A DNA stretch of 37,433 nucleotides from Nitrospirota bacterium (GTDB lineage Bacteria; Nitrospirota; Thermodesulfovibrionia; Thermodesulfovibrionales; UBA6898), in assembly GCA_016217675.1 (NCBI GenBank), contig JACRHC010000140.1, positions 1-37,433 of the forward strand. Direction: 5' to 3'. Each line of letters begins with the position of its first letter. The first letter of the stretch is position 1. Positions 1-7,552 of the stretch are shown here, one piece after another. The position numbers were made by a program, and so were the translations under genes. Below the pieces are notes generated by a model that saw only the letters and a program-made list of their open reading frames with translations, did no database searches and was not told the origin of the DNA.

Positions 1-1
1 A

Positions 2-847
2 GCTGTCCTCTTTGATGTCAAGACCGACAAAGAGCTGAAGACCTTTGCTGTTGATCACCAGAACAAGGAGCAAAAAGGCCCGTTGATGATGCACTCAGCG
101 TTTACCTGGGACAGCAAGTTCGCTTTTGTCCAGAACTATGCGGACAAAAAGTCATATGTCCTGAGGATTCCTTCGCTCGAAGTGGCCGCAACGATTGACG
201 GCGACAGTCCGGCTCATTACTTCATTCCCACACCTGATAACAAGCAGGTCTGGATCGTTTATGAAGGAAATGATGCGGCAAAGATAAAACCGTCTGTTTC
301 CATTGTTGACATGGCAACCTTTAAGGAGGTGAAAAAGATCGAGATACCTACTTCAGAGGGTGAGGTTATCGAAGGACATCACGGGATATTCACATTAGAC
401 GGGAAATTATTCTATTATTGCAACCGCGGCCCTGGCCCTAAGTTCGGCGGCTCAACTGTTGCGGTTATCGATGTCGCAAAGCAAAAAGTCATTAGGACCA
501 TCAAGGCTGCAAATGGAGTTGGACATCCATATCTGACCCCTGACGGCAACTACGTTGTACTTACCCCCTACGGTTCAAATGTCATAACAATTGTTGATGC
601 CAAATCAGGTCTTAAGCTCAAGGACGTAGCTGTCGGAAACGGCACTCATGTCGGCCATATCGTCTTCAGCGCTGACAGTAAGAAGGCATATGCTACAAAT
701 GCATCCGACGGCGCGCTGTATGTTATCGACATGCAGACCCGTGAGGTTGTGAAGGGAATACCGACCGGCGACAAGGCAGCTCAGGTCATCAATACCTACA
801 CCAACCTGTTTGAAGTTCCGGGAGTTTATAAATCGCACAGTCACTAA
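2..847 (+). CDS. YVTN / cytochrome-d1-like beta-propeller protein (5' end outside window)
   Basis: The reading frame is open from base 2, so the first ATG at 83 is internal and the true start lies upstream of the window. The visible 282 codons form repeated blades of about 40 residues with signatures such as GHHGIFTLDGK, GHPYLTPDG and GHIVFSADSKKAYATN, each followed by an I-x-V-I/V-D strand. This is the pattern of YVTN/lactonase-like and NirS/NirF d1-type propellers, which are usually periplasmic redox or heme-associated proteins. No CxxCH heme motif is present in the visible part. The protein ends in KSHSH, and a clear terminator follows 24 bases after the stop. The specific function cannot be given from this fragment. 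The fold call is firm; the d1-heme link is only a family resemblance. Confidence 0.8.
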   Translation, partial: AVLFDVKTDKELKTFAVDHQNKEQKGPLMMHSAFTWDSKFAFVQNYADKKSYVLRIPSLEVAATIDGDSPAHYFIPTPDNKQVWIVYEGNDAAKIKPSVSIVDMATFKEVKKIEIPTSEGEVIEGHHGIFTLDGKLFYYCNRGPGPKFGGSTVAVIDVAKQKVIRTIKAANGVGHPYLTPDGNYVVLTPYGSNVITIVDAKSGLKLKDVAVGNGTHVGHIVFSADSKKAYATNASDGALYVIDMQTREVVKGIPTGDKAAQVINTYTNLFEVPGVYKSHSH

Positions 848-871
848 TTACGAGTTAGCGAAATGAGATAG

Positions 872-905
872 GGCGGCTATGAATCGTATTCAAGCCGCCT
901 TTTTC
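872..905 (+). terminator. Rho-independent terminator after the beta-propeller gene
   Basis: Arms GGCGGCT (872-878) and AGCCGCC (893-899) pair perfectly, and a T-rich tail follows at 900-906. It ends the upstream gene. A diverged copy of the same element sits at 21587-21619 before the intact cation-efflux gene, so it belongs to the duplicated segment. Confidence 0.85.
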
Positions 906-934
906 TTGTTGGATGGCTGTTGCCTGATTATAAT
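906..934 (+). promoter_or_regulatory. Sigma-70-type promoter, duplicate of the czcD promoter
   Basis: TTGTTG at 906-911, a 17-base spacer, then TATAAT at 929-934. The same hexamers with the same 17-base spacing occur at 21621-21649 before the intact czcD-like gene. Conservation of both boxes in the decayed copy suggests it may still fire, in which case it would read through the remnant into the sigma-factor gene at 1236. Confidence 0.6.
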
Positions 935-937
935 AAA

Positions 938-1192
938 ACTAATTCATCCATGCTTTCAATAGCTGCTGCCGGTCTTCCGGGCAATCTTGTGATGGCATGG
1001 ATTTTAGGGCAGAAACGTCATGACCTGAACATGAAAAGCGCCTGGCTCCATGTGCTTGGGGATACGGTCTCTTCGTCTGGAGTCATCATCGCCGGGACTC
1101 GTGTCATAAGGGAAGCACTCTGGATAATTCTGTGCCGTGGGCTGAAGGATTTCGAGCGAGGATCCAGCCTTTCAACAGTGCTGCTGAAATAA
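938..1192 (+). pseudogene. Decayed cation diffusion facilitator (czcD-like) remnant
   Basis: The 920-1192 frame contains MLSIAAAGLPGNLVMAWILG and DLNMKSAWLHVLGD, nearly identical to residues from about 108 on in the intact CDF protein at 21706-22611. Two deletions are visible against that copy. The 5' part of the gene (TM1-3, including the first metal site around SDAGHVLTD) is gone. About 27 codons are also missing between GVIIAG and GTRVI, which removes TM6. Similarity fades after ALWIIL, where the frame runs into unrelated sequence and stops. With only the HVLGD half-site left it cannot be a working transporter. The flanking terminator and promoter are duplicated too, so this is a relic of a segmental duplication. 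Confidence 0.88.
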
Positions 1193-1235
1193 CACCAGAA
1201 ATTAAAAAAAAATCTGATAAGATAGAAACACTTCT

Positions 1236-1796
1236 ATGGAAGAACTTGAATCAAAGATAATGATTGAAGTTGCAAAGGGGAATCTTTCAGCTTTCAGGGA
1301 GATTGTTGAGCGTTACCAGAAACCACTTATGAATTTCGTAACTAAATTTACAGGCAACAAATCCATGCCTGAAGATATCGCACAGGAGGTTTTTCTAAGG
1401 GCATTCAAAGCCGCAAAAGACTACAGGCCAAGGGCAAAGTTCAAGACATGGCTTTTTACAATAGCCACAAATTATTGCCTGAACGAAATAAGAGACAGCA
1501 AAAACAGTCCGCAGTATATTGATCTATTTGAGCTCAATGAGGCCGGTTTTCTTGCCATTGCCCCTGATACATACTCTCCTGAAAAGGAATTCGAGAAAAA
1601 AGAACTCGGTGATATTCTTCGTAAGGCAATTGCAAACCTTCCTGAGAAACAGAAGATAGCCGTTCTTCTCCAAAAATATAATGGCTTTTCTTATGAAGAA
1701 ATCAGTCATATCATGGGCTGTTCCGTTTCTGCCGTAGAATCACTGATTCAGCGAGCACGGCAGAATCTAAAAAGAACTCTCTCTTCCTGTCTTTAA
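1236..1796 (+). CDS. ECF-type RNA polymerase sigma factor (module A)
   Basis: 186 residues, normal for the RpoE-like ECF family. Region 2 is residues 10-80: FREIVERYQKPLMNFVTKFTG, the DIAQEVFLRAFKA -10-recognition helix, and KFKTWLFTIATNYCLNEIR. Region 4 is residues 125-182, with LPEKQKIAVLLQKYNGFSYEEI and the helix-turn-helix SVSAVESLIQRARQNLK. It should direct RNA polymerase to its own regulon and be held by the anti-sigma factor encoded 54 bases downstream. No Shine-Dalgarno is visible before this ATG; the leader is A/T-rich. The czcD-relic promoter upstream is the only good sigma-70 promoter seen. A second sigma of the same type starts module B at 8959. Confidence 0.92.
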   Translation: MEELESKIMIEVAKGNLSAFREIVERYQKPLMNFVTKFTGNKSMPEDIAQEVFLRAFKAAKDYRPRAKFKTWLFTIATNYCLNEIRDSKNSPQYIDLFELNEAGFLAIAPDTYSPEKEFEKKELGDILRKAIANLPEKQKIAVLLQKYNGFSYEEISHIMGCSVSAVESLIQRARQNLKRTLSSCL

Positions 1797-1850
1797 TATT
1801 TTTTATCCCTGCCGAAGGGTTTCCCCGAAATCCGTGTTTAAGTAATTAAT

Positions 1851-2282
1851 ATGGACTGTAATAATATTAGAAATAAACTCTCTGCATACCTCGATGACGA
1901 ATTATCGTTCAGGGATCGGGAGGTTGTAGAAAAACATCTCGAATTATGCCCTGCCTGCGCCAGAGAGAAAAAGAGTCTTTTTTTACTCTCTTCCCTGATG
2001 GATGAGATTGCGGCGGAAGATATTTCACCATTTTTTACAGAAAAAGTTATCAGCAGCGTCAAGACAGATAGCAGGCAGACAAGTAAGCATCATTCACTCA
2101 GGTCTGCACTCGCCTGCCTGGGAATTATCGTGCTCATGCTGGCCGGTGCTGGCATATTTGGATCGCACTATCTTAATAGAGACGAACGGGACGAATATGC
2201 CTATCTCAGCAACTTTGATGATTTCCCGCCGGACTCGTTTTCGTATATTTTGATCCCCTCCTTAAGAGGCAAATCGAGATGA
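1851..2282 (+). CDS. Zinc-finger anti-sigma factor, membrane-bound (module A)
   Basis: 143 residues. The N-terminal cytoplasmic anti-sigma domain has the zf-HC2/ZAS signature with HLELCPAC (H-x3-C-x2-C) near residues 29-36, preceded by LSAYLDDELS. One membrane span lies at about residues 84-105 (LACLGIIVLMLAGAGIFG). The short periplasmic tail carries FDDFPPDSFSY near the C-terminus. It should bind and silence the sigma factor at 1236. The tail motif F-D-x2-P-P-D-S is shared with the anti-sigma factor of module B although the rest of the tails differ, so it may be the contact for the periplasmic partner. The stop overlaps the start of the next gene by four bases (ATGA), which indicates translational coupling. 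Confidence 0.88.
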   Translation: MDCNNIRNKLSAYLDDELSFRDREVVEKHLELCPACAREKKSLFLLSSLMDEIAAEDISPFFTEKVISSVKTDSRQTSKHHSLRSALACLGIIVLMLAGAGIFGSHYLNRDERDEYAYLSNFDDFPPDSFSYILIPSLRGKSR

Positions 2283-2743
2283 GAAGCCCGGCACTGCTTC
2301 TGTTGGCTGCGGTAATGATATTTATCGCCGGCATTGTGACATCCGGCCCTTTACTTAATAAAACGATATATCAGAAAAGGAATCCGGTTCGGGGTTATCT
2401 CGACATGATCGACTTAAACACCGATCAGAAGCGCAAGGTCGAAGCGATAAGACAGGACTTCCTCCCCAAAGCGGACTTAATCAGGAAAGATCTCAGACGA
2501 AAAAGGATCGTATTGAATGACCTAATCTTTGCATCGAACCCTGATATGAAGGCAATAACTGAAACGACCGGTGAAATTTCTTATCTTCAGTCCCTGTTGG
2601 AGAAAGAGGTGATAAACCATATTCTCCAGGAAAAGGAAATCCTGACGCCTGCTCAACAGAAACAATTTCAAGAAATAATAAGGAAAGAATTTGAAAAAGG
2701 CGGTCTGGGTATTCACGGGGAACGTGGACGATCGGATAAATAA
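2279..2743 (+). CDS. CpxP/CnrX-like periplasmic sensor or chaperone (module A)
   Basis: 154 residues with an N-terminal signal anchor (residues 4-24) and a helical periplasmic domain. The helical hairpin carries LNTDQKRKV and LTPAQQKQF, the LTxxQ-type motifs of CpxP/Spy/ZraP/CnrX proteins, plus INHILQEKE before the second motif. Family members sense metals or misfolded envelope proteins, and CnrX does so through an anti-sigma partner. The four-base overlap with the anti-sigma gene supports that role here. It lacks a His- or Met-rich tail, so metal sensing is not shown by sequence. The conserved His in NHIL recurs as NHIL and VHML in the two paralogues at 4953 and 10002. Confidence 0.75.
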   Translation: MRSPALLLLAAVMIFIAGIVTSGPLLNKTIYQKRNPVRGYLDMIDLNTDQKRKVEAIRQDFLPKADLIRKDLRRKRIVLNDLIFASNPDMKAITETTGEISYLQSLLEKEVINHILQEKEILTPAQQKQFQEIIRKEFEKGGLGIHGERGRSDK

Positions 2744-2827
2744 GGAATGGAGGAGGTGAGGCTTATAGGAACACAATAGAAATGGAGCGATTAGAGAGCA
2801 TAAATATCGGTAAAAGGAGGTATAGCA

Positions 2828-4069
2828 ATGAGGTTTTTAAAGCTGTTTGTGGTTTTTGTTTTCATGTCTATTTCGCTGTCTGCCTTTGCCTCACAACCGG
2901 AGGTCAAGAAGGCCAAAACCGTTGATGAGCTTGCAGCGATGTATGATGTAAGTTCCTGTAAACAGTGTCATGCCAAAATCTTTGAGGAATGGGAGAAGTC
3001 AATCCACTCACGCTCCCTTATCGGCAGTCCACGGACTGTCGGAGGCATACAGGGGGCCATAAAAAACTGGATATCCTTCAAGCACTCAGGAGTTAAAGAG
3101 GCGAAGGATATTACTGTCGATCATTGGAAGACAGCCTGTTTCAAGTGTCATCTGCCGCAGATAGAAGATGCCACGGATGAAGTTGCAGCGCAGATAGCAG
3201 AGGCTTATGTGAAGAATGACCGTGCAACTCTCGCCAAGGTCAATATCAACTGCCTGGTCTGCCACAACAAGATGGCAGTTACTCACCAGTGGCGTGACGG
3301 GAAGCCCGAACGTGATACGGTGTATGGCACCAAAGACGGCACTCACATGGACAAGATGTATAAGAACCTCAAAAAGAGCTCTACGATGACAGCATCCGTA
3401 ATGTGCGGGCAGTGCCATCAGGGGCCTCTCATCGACAGACCCGCCACTACCCAATGCTCAACCCTTTTTGGCAGTTATCTGAATGCCTATCTTCCCAATG
3501 GCGGCAACAAGACCTGCCAGGAATGCCACATGAAAGAAGTGGACGGGCATGCCATGTTCAGCTTCAGAGACCGCAACTATAGTGATCCGGCCATGGTAAA
3601 AAGGGCGCTTGATGTGGAAGTCGATGCAAAAAAAGGCTATAAGTCTATCGAACTGCCCAATCTGCCGCCCGCTGCCAAAGTTATTGTCAAAATAACGAAC
3701 AACGCAGGGCATAGAATCCCTGACGGTTGACCATCTCCTAAGCGAGTGGTCCTGGATGTGACCGCAAAGACAAAAGATGGGAAAGAGGTGCTTAAATCAG
3801 AAAAGATCTATATGTTGCACGCCGGAGACAGCCGCAATGAAGGCGACCAGATGGTTTACGGCCCTGCGAACAAGTTAGGGTTTCTCGAGGATAATACCTT
3901 CCAGCCGCTTCAGACCAAAGTGGAAAGTTATGATCTCAAGTTTCCGGAAGGAGTGAAGGAACTTGATGTTAATGTCGAGCTCCGGTTCCAGTATGACAAG
4001 GAAGTGGGAACTATCGGCAAAGACAGCTATATACTTTACAAGACTTCAAAAAAAGTGAGTACCAGATAG
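2828..4069 (+). CDS. Exported pentaheme cytochrome c with in-frame UGA (candidate selenoprotein)
   Basis: A strong ribosome site (AAAGGAGG, 2813-2820) precedes the ATG. Residues 1-22 are a signal peptide. Five CxxCH heme sites are present: C44-H48 (CKQCH), C104-H108 (CFKCH), C142-H146 (CLVCH), C193-H197 (CGQCH) and C230-H234 (CQECH). The pattern resembles cytochrome c554-like multiheme proteins that carry electrons in the periplasm. At 3728-3730 the frame meets TGA, right after the motif GHRIPDG. The same frame then continues with no further stop for 113 codons, encoding a beta-rich C-terminal domain (VVLDVTAKTKDG ... LRFQYDKEVG). Either UGA is read (as Sec, giving 413 residues with Sec at 301) or the gene carries one nonsense mutation. 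If it is a broken gene, the 300-residue front part would still bind five hemes. It lies 84 bases after the CpxP-like gene of module A. Confidence 0.8.
3746..3765 (+). promoter_or_regulatory. Candidate SECIS-like hairpin downstream of the cytochrome UGA
   Basis: GTGGTC (3746-3751) and GACCGC (3760-3765) form a six-pair stem with one G-U pair. The loop CTGGATGT (3752-3759) begins 22 bases after the TGA. A C-U mismatch and a U-G wobble would reduce the apical loop to GGAT. Distance and a GG in the loop fit the general rule for bacterial SECIS elements, but such a hairpin can occur by chance. Confidence 0.35.
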
Positions 4070-4085
4070 CACTCAGACTTTTTAG

Positions 4086-4116
4086 CTATTGGCCGGCTGT
4101 ACAGGCCGGCCAATAG
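4086..4116 (+). terminator. Strong perfect hairpin after the cytochrome gene
   Basis: Arms CTATTGGCCGGC (4086-4097) and GCCGGCCAATAG (4105-4116) pair over 12 bases around a 7-base loop, 16 bases past the cytochrome stop. No U-tract follows, so it may be a terminator of the tractless kind or an mRNA 3' stabiliser. Confidence 0.6.
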
Positions 4117-4124
4117 AAACAACA

Positions 4125-4150
4125 CTATCAGCTTTGCTGTGATAGCTTTT
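4125..4150 (+). terminator. Second, weaker terminator-like hairpin
   Basis: CTATCA (4125-4130) pairs with TGATAG (4140-4145), and CTTTT follows. It lies just behind the 12-base hairpin, so the two may act in tandem. The remaining stretch to 4359 holds only short frames that I cannot support as genes. Confidence 0.45.
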
Positions 4151-4359
4151 ACAAAGACAGATCCTTGCTTTATGATCATCGGGGCGGGGATTCTCGGAGC
4201 AATATTATTATGAAAGAAAAAACTCTTGGCTATATCAATGGCGCTGAATTTATAAATATTCGAAGGGAGAAAAACAAAGTGCTCGCAGTTTTCAATGTTT
4301 TCAATATATGCTCTAACCTGCTTCATAATATTTTCATAATCGGGCCGTAAACTGTCTGC

Positions 4360-4713
4360 ATGTTCATCCGTGTATTAATAGCAATGATTGTCATTGCAGT
4401 GTCCATTCAGAATACCTGCCCGCAGGGATGGGCGGCAAAGACCGCTTTTGCAACCTGTGGTTCCCTGGCAAAACAATCATCTCACTGCCCAATGCATGAT
4501 CAGCAGAAACCTGCAAAGCAAAATGATGATACCAGCGGGAAAAAAGAGTTGTCGGGTACCAACCAGATATTTGTCCTTGGTATTTCTGAACCTGAAAGAG
4601 CATTTCGCAGTATTACCTCGAAAATCATGACTTCTCCGGTCAAGCCGGATTTATTCTCGAACGTCGCAATAGAACCGCTTTTCAGACCCCCCATATTTCT
4701 TTCTCTTTCCTGA
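4360..4713 (+). CDS. Small secreted cysteine-containing protein, SIQNTCP family, copy 1
   Basis: 117 residues. A short N-terminal hydrophobic segment (FIRVLIAMIVIAVSIQ) is followed directly by NTCPQGWAAK, then a Cys/His-containing stretch (ATCGSLAKQSSHCPMHDQQ), a Lys/Asp-rich linker and a C-terminus ending PPIFLSLS. The protein at 17257 shares SIQNTCP, the CP pair, the linker type and a PP-x-LS ending, so the two form a family. I do not recognise a named domain. The CP and HCPMH motifs could bind metal or heme, or form disulfides; this is inference. No clear ribosome site precedes the ATG. One copy sits in each of the two sigma/ABC modules, which argues that it is a real gene with a role linked to them. 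Confidence 0.6.
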   Translation: MFIRVLIAMIVIAVSIQNTCPQGWAAKTAFATCGSLAKQSSHCPMHDQQKPAKQNDDTSGKKELSGTNQIFVLGISEPERAFRSITSKIMTSPVKPDLFSNVAIEPLFRPPIFLSLS

Positions 4714-4952
4714 TATACATTTCTCCCAATAACCCATTTACAGAAATTGGTATTCTGTCGAGCGATTGCTTGCGGATCTACTATGCCCTGCAGATGAATC
4801 TTGAGCGATAAGAGGGGAAAACCATTACAATGCCTGTCCCGGACAAATTGCAAAGCTGTCCAATGAGGACAGACCGGCTGGCTTGTAGGGCAAGCGAGAA
4901 ATCGAATAACAACATTTGCGGAACAAACACGCTTAAACAACAGGAGGAAAAG

Positions 4953-5435
4953 ATGAAAAATAGCGCCTTGAAATTATTACTGATAGTATCACTGTCCTTG
5001 AATATATTCAGTTTATGGATGATAGGGTATGTGCAATTCAACCAACCGTCTCAATACACCCCATTATTCGGGTCTTTATTCAATGAAAAAGAGAAGACGG
5101 ATGATTACCTGTTTGCGCGGCTGACGCTGGACCATGATCAGCTTAAGGAAATGTACAGAATAAGCGTTCCCTATCATTTCAGGAGAGATAAGATGCGCAA
5201 TGACATTGCAGCGAAAGAAAAGGATTTGCTCACGCTTATGCGTCAGGATGCATCTGACCGGAAGGCTGTTAATGCCGCCATGTCCGAACTCAGCACGATG
5301 CGGGAGACCCTGCAGATGGCAATCTCTAATCACATTCTTGAAATCAGTAATAAAGTAGACAGCAGACAAAGAGATAAGTATTTTGATCTTTTGGATGAGG
5401 CTTCGAGAAAAGGAAGGACTCCCCTCAATGTTTAA
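4953..5435 (+). CDS. CpxP/CnrX-like periplasmic protein (module A, second copy)
   Basis: The frame is open from 4830, but the start is placed at 4953 because CAGGAGG lies 6 bases upstream and the product then begins with a signal anchor (residues 5-27). 160 residues. The start (ALKLLLIVSLSLNIFSLW) and helical body closely parallel the protein at 10002: LTLDHDQLKEM matches LSLRPEQLKEM, LLTLMRQDASD matches LIALMRADTPD, and NHILEISNKVDSRQRDKYF matches VHMLEEKARLDENQQKQFF. It belongs to the CpxP/Spy-like helical-hairpin group. Unlike the other two copies it has no sigma/anti-sigma pair beside it, but it overlaps the ABC ATPase gene by 8 bases, so it is tied to that transporter as sensor or chaperone. 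Confidence 0.75.
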   Translation: MKNSALKLLLIVSLSLNIFSLWMIGYVQFNQPSQYTPLFGSLFNEKEKTDDYLFARLTLDHDQLKEMYRISVPYHFRRDKMRNDIAAKEKDLLTLMRQDASDRKAVNAAMSELSTMRETLQMAISNHILEISNKVDSRQRDKYFDLLDEASRKGRTPLNV

Positions 5436-6081
5436 GCTCGAAAATATCTCGAAACAGTATAAAGGTCAGCAGGTGCTGAAGGCAGCGAATCTTGAAATCG
5501 GAGAAAAAGAGATGATCAGCATTATGGGCAGGTCAGGCGCCGGCAAAAGTACGCTTCTGGGAATAATGGCAGGTCTGATAAAACCGGACAGCGGCAGGGC
5601 TCTCTTTAAGGGTGAAGATCTGACTCACCTCGATGAAGAAACACTTGCCGGTTTCAGATTGAAGCATATCGGCATTGTTTTTCAGGATTTCAAGCTCATC
5701 CCGTCCCTCTCTGTTTACGACAACATTCTTCTGGGCATCTATCCAAGAAGAGATCTTTCAAAAAGCGATAAAGCCGGACGGATCCATGGGCTTGCTAAGC
5801 GGGTCGGGCTGGAGCATAAATTGAAAGAAAAGGCGGATAACCTGAGTGGAGGAGAGAAACAGAGGGTGGCAATAGCAAGGAGTCTTGTAAACCAGCCCGG
5901 TATTGTCCTCGCAGACGAACCGACAGGAAATCTCGATGCAGCAACGTCTGATTCCATCATGTCGCTTTTCAGGGAGCTCCATCAGACCCTGCAGACTTCG
6001 TTTATTATTGTTACCCATGACAGGGAAATCGCACAAAAGACTGAACGGACATACATCATGCAGGAAGGAGAGCTAATATAA
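5428..6081 (+). CDS. ABC transporter ATP-binding protein, LolD/MacB type (module A)
   Basis: 217 residues starting at the ATG at 5428, which has AAGGAAGG upstream. Walker A is GRSGAGKST (residues 34-42), the Q-loop is VFQDFKL, the signature is LSGGEKQR, Walker B is IVLADEPTGNLD and the switch His is in VTHD. This set and length are typical of the LolD/MacB/FtsE group, which powers FtsX-fold permeases acting on periplasmic or membrane-anchored substrates rather than classical channels. The two FtsX-type permeases at 6485 and 7549 are the natural partners, giving a heteromeric complex. The stop overlaps the next ATG by one base. Confidence 0.92.
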   Translation: MFKLENISKQYKGQQVLKAANLEIGEKEMISIMGRSGAGKSTLLGIMAGLIKPDSGRALFKGEDLTHLDEETLAGFRLKHIGIVFQDFKLIPSLSVYDNILLGIYPRRDLSKSDKAGRIHGLAKRVGLEHKLKEKADNLSGGEKQRVAIARSLVNQPGIVLADEPTGNLDAATSDSIMSLFRELHQTLQTSFIIVTHDREIAQKTERTYIMQEGELI

Positions 6082-6488
6082 TGAGAAAAATGATACTTAT
6101 GTTTGCTGTTATTTTGACTGTTGCTGTTTTCGCTGTCATATCTCCGGCATCACCGGCAGTTGTTGAGATATTCTATCTTCCCCATCCGCCTGCCGAAGCT
6201 GTGGTAAAAGATGTTGAAGCGGCTCTCAACGGTCTCAAGGATATTGAGGTGCGGAAGTATAACTTTGAAGCTGCCGAGAGCCGCAAGCAGATGACTAAAT
6301 ACAACATCCGTGAACATACGCCCGTAATGATCTTCATAAACGGCAAGAACGAGTTTGTCGTCAAGAACAGAAAGATCGTCCTGAAGAACTTTCCGAAAGG
6401 CAATTCCTTTGTCCCCTTTTATGAGGGAAACTGGAGTTATCAGGACATCAAAGAAATTCTGCGGTCTCTTGCGGGGGTGAAGTCATGA
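6081..6488 (+). CDS. Exported thioredoxin-fold-like protein lacking the CxxC pair (module A)
   Basis: 135 residues. A signal peptide (residues 1-25) is followed by VEIFYLPHPPAEAVVKDVEAAL. The layout is that of a thioredoxin fold: beta strand, active-site turn, helix, then a cis-Pro loop (EHTPVMIFING) and a further strand. The turn where thioredoxins carry CxxC reads LPHPPAE, and the mature protein has no cysteine, so disulfide exchange is excluded. It overlaps the ATPase gene before it and the permease gene after it, so it is part of the transporter operon. A structural or substrate-binding role is likely. The fold call rests on motif order only. Confidence 0.6.
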   Translation: MRKMILMFAVILTVAVFAVISPASPAVVEIFYLPHPPAEAVVKDVEAALNGLKDIEVRKYNFEAAESRKQMTKYNIREHTPVMIFINGKNEFVVKNRKIVLKNFPKGNSFVPFYEGNWSYQDIKEILRSLAGVKS

Positions 6489-7552
6489 CGCTTTTAAGAA
6501 TGGTAATCAGCAATCAGCTGTTTACCATCAAAAAAGTCGTTCTCGTTATACTGCTTGCAGGTCTCATGCTCTTTCTGCCTCTCGCGTCAATGATCCTCAT
6601 AGATCATGCAAAGGGGCTCGCAGAAAAGCCCCTGCAGATGCTCCAGACAGAACTGATCCTTCAGTACGATAAGACAGGCAGAGACTACAAAGATATTCGG
6701 ACAGAAGGTGTCATCCTTCCCTTTAATCTTAACCCAATCCCTTTGCAGACGGTTGAAGATAATCTCAGGAGCTTGAAGGAGGTCAGGGCTTTTTCCACTG
6801 TGCTTGTGCTGTGGGACTTCGACCTCGGCAATACCCGCACCATGATAGCTCTCAGAGCAGAAGAGCCCCAAACCGGCATGAGAAAGATAGAATCATTACT
6901 TATGAAAGACGGAAGGTTTTTCAGCAATGATGATGCCCGTGAGATAATCCTGGAACGGCATTATGCAAAGCTCTTTGGATACGATCTGGGCGGTGCTTTC
7001 AAATTGAAGGATGAAGAGTTCAAAATCGTCGGCATTGTTGACTATAAGGAGCAGAGCAACCTGAGCAGCGCATCCATATTCCTTCCTTATGGAACAGCCT
7101 TAAGACTTGCCGGCCTGAAGGAGGCTGTTGTTAATCAGGCATTTCTTTCCCTGAAGTCATCAGGGGATACGGCTGAAGCAGCGAGGAAAGTTGAAGGGCT
7201 GTTCCCTGGCGCATCCCTGATAACAAAGGACAGTCTTTACAAGAATCTCTCCGGCATTAACAGGCTTTTGTATCAGTCAGGCCGATATTTAATGGCAGTG
7301 ATAGTCCCTGTCGTCCTGTTTCTTGTGGTCTGGACATTCAAGATGCACAGGCTTGATTTCAGGTATCAGACTGATATCCTGAAGACGATCGGCTGGCAGA
7401 GAAGAGATGTTTTTCTTTGGATCTTCCTGGATACTGCGGTCATGGCCTGCGTTGCAGTATTTATTGCCTCAGTCCTGTCGATCATCCTGCAGAAGCAGAT
7501 ATTGCCGTCTTTGGCAACAACGCCGCTGCTGAATCAGGGGTTTACATTATGA
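6485..7552 (+). CDS. FtsX/MacB-type ABC permease, first subunit (module A)
   Basis: 355 residues. One N-terminal span (about 15-40, VVLVILLAGLMLFLPLASMIL) is followed by a large periplasmic domain (about 45-260) and three C-terminal spans, with the typical cytoplasmic loop KTIGWQRRDVFLWIFLDT between the second and third. This is the MacB/LolC topology. The start overlaps the preceding gene by four bases and has GGGGGTGA upstream. The C-terminus is a little short for the family. With the next gene it should form the heterodimeric membrane part of the transporter driven by the ATPase at 5428. The substrate is unknown; no dedicated outer-membrane channel lies in this operon. Confidence 0.8.
   Translation: MTLLRMVISNQLFTIKKVVLVILLAGLMLFLPLASMILIDHAKGLAEKPLQMLQTELILQYDKTGRDYKDIRTEGVILPFNLNPIPLQTVEDNLRSLKEVRAFSTVLVLWDFDLGNTRTMIALRAEEPQTGMRKIESLLMKDGRFFSNDDAREIILERHYAKLFGYDLGGAFKLKDEEFKIVGIVDYKEQSNLSSASIFLPYGTALRLAGLKEAVVNQAFLSLKSSGDTAEAARKVEGLFPGASLITKDSLYKNLSGINRLLYQSGRYLMAVIVPVVLFLVVWTFKMHRLDFRYQTDILKTIGWQRRDVFLWIFLDTAVMACVAVFIASVLSIILQKQILPSLATTPLLNQGFTL

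Noticed and set aside
3746-4069. Separate gene starting at GTG 3746 after the cytochrome stop
   Set aside because: It is in the same frame as the cytochrome, lacks a ribosome site, and begins in the middle of a domain continuing from GHRIPDG. It is treated as one gene with an internal UGA.
4036-4350. ORFs of 61 (plus) and 96 (minus) codons after the cytochrome gene
   Set aside because: The plus frame has no ribosome site and unconvincing composition. The minus frame covers the two terminator-like hairpins and the end of the cytochrome gene.
4830-4952. N-terminal extension of the second CpxP-like protein
   Set aside because: The extension has no signal peptide and the ATG at 4953 has a strong ribosome site followed by a signal anchor like that of its paralogue.
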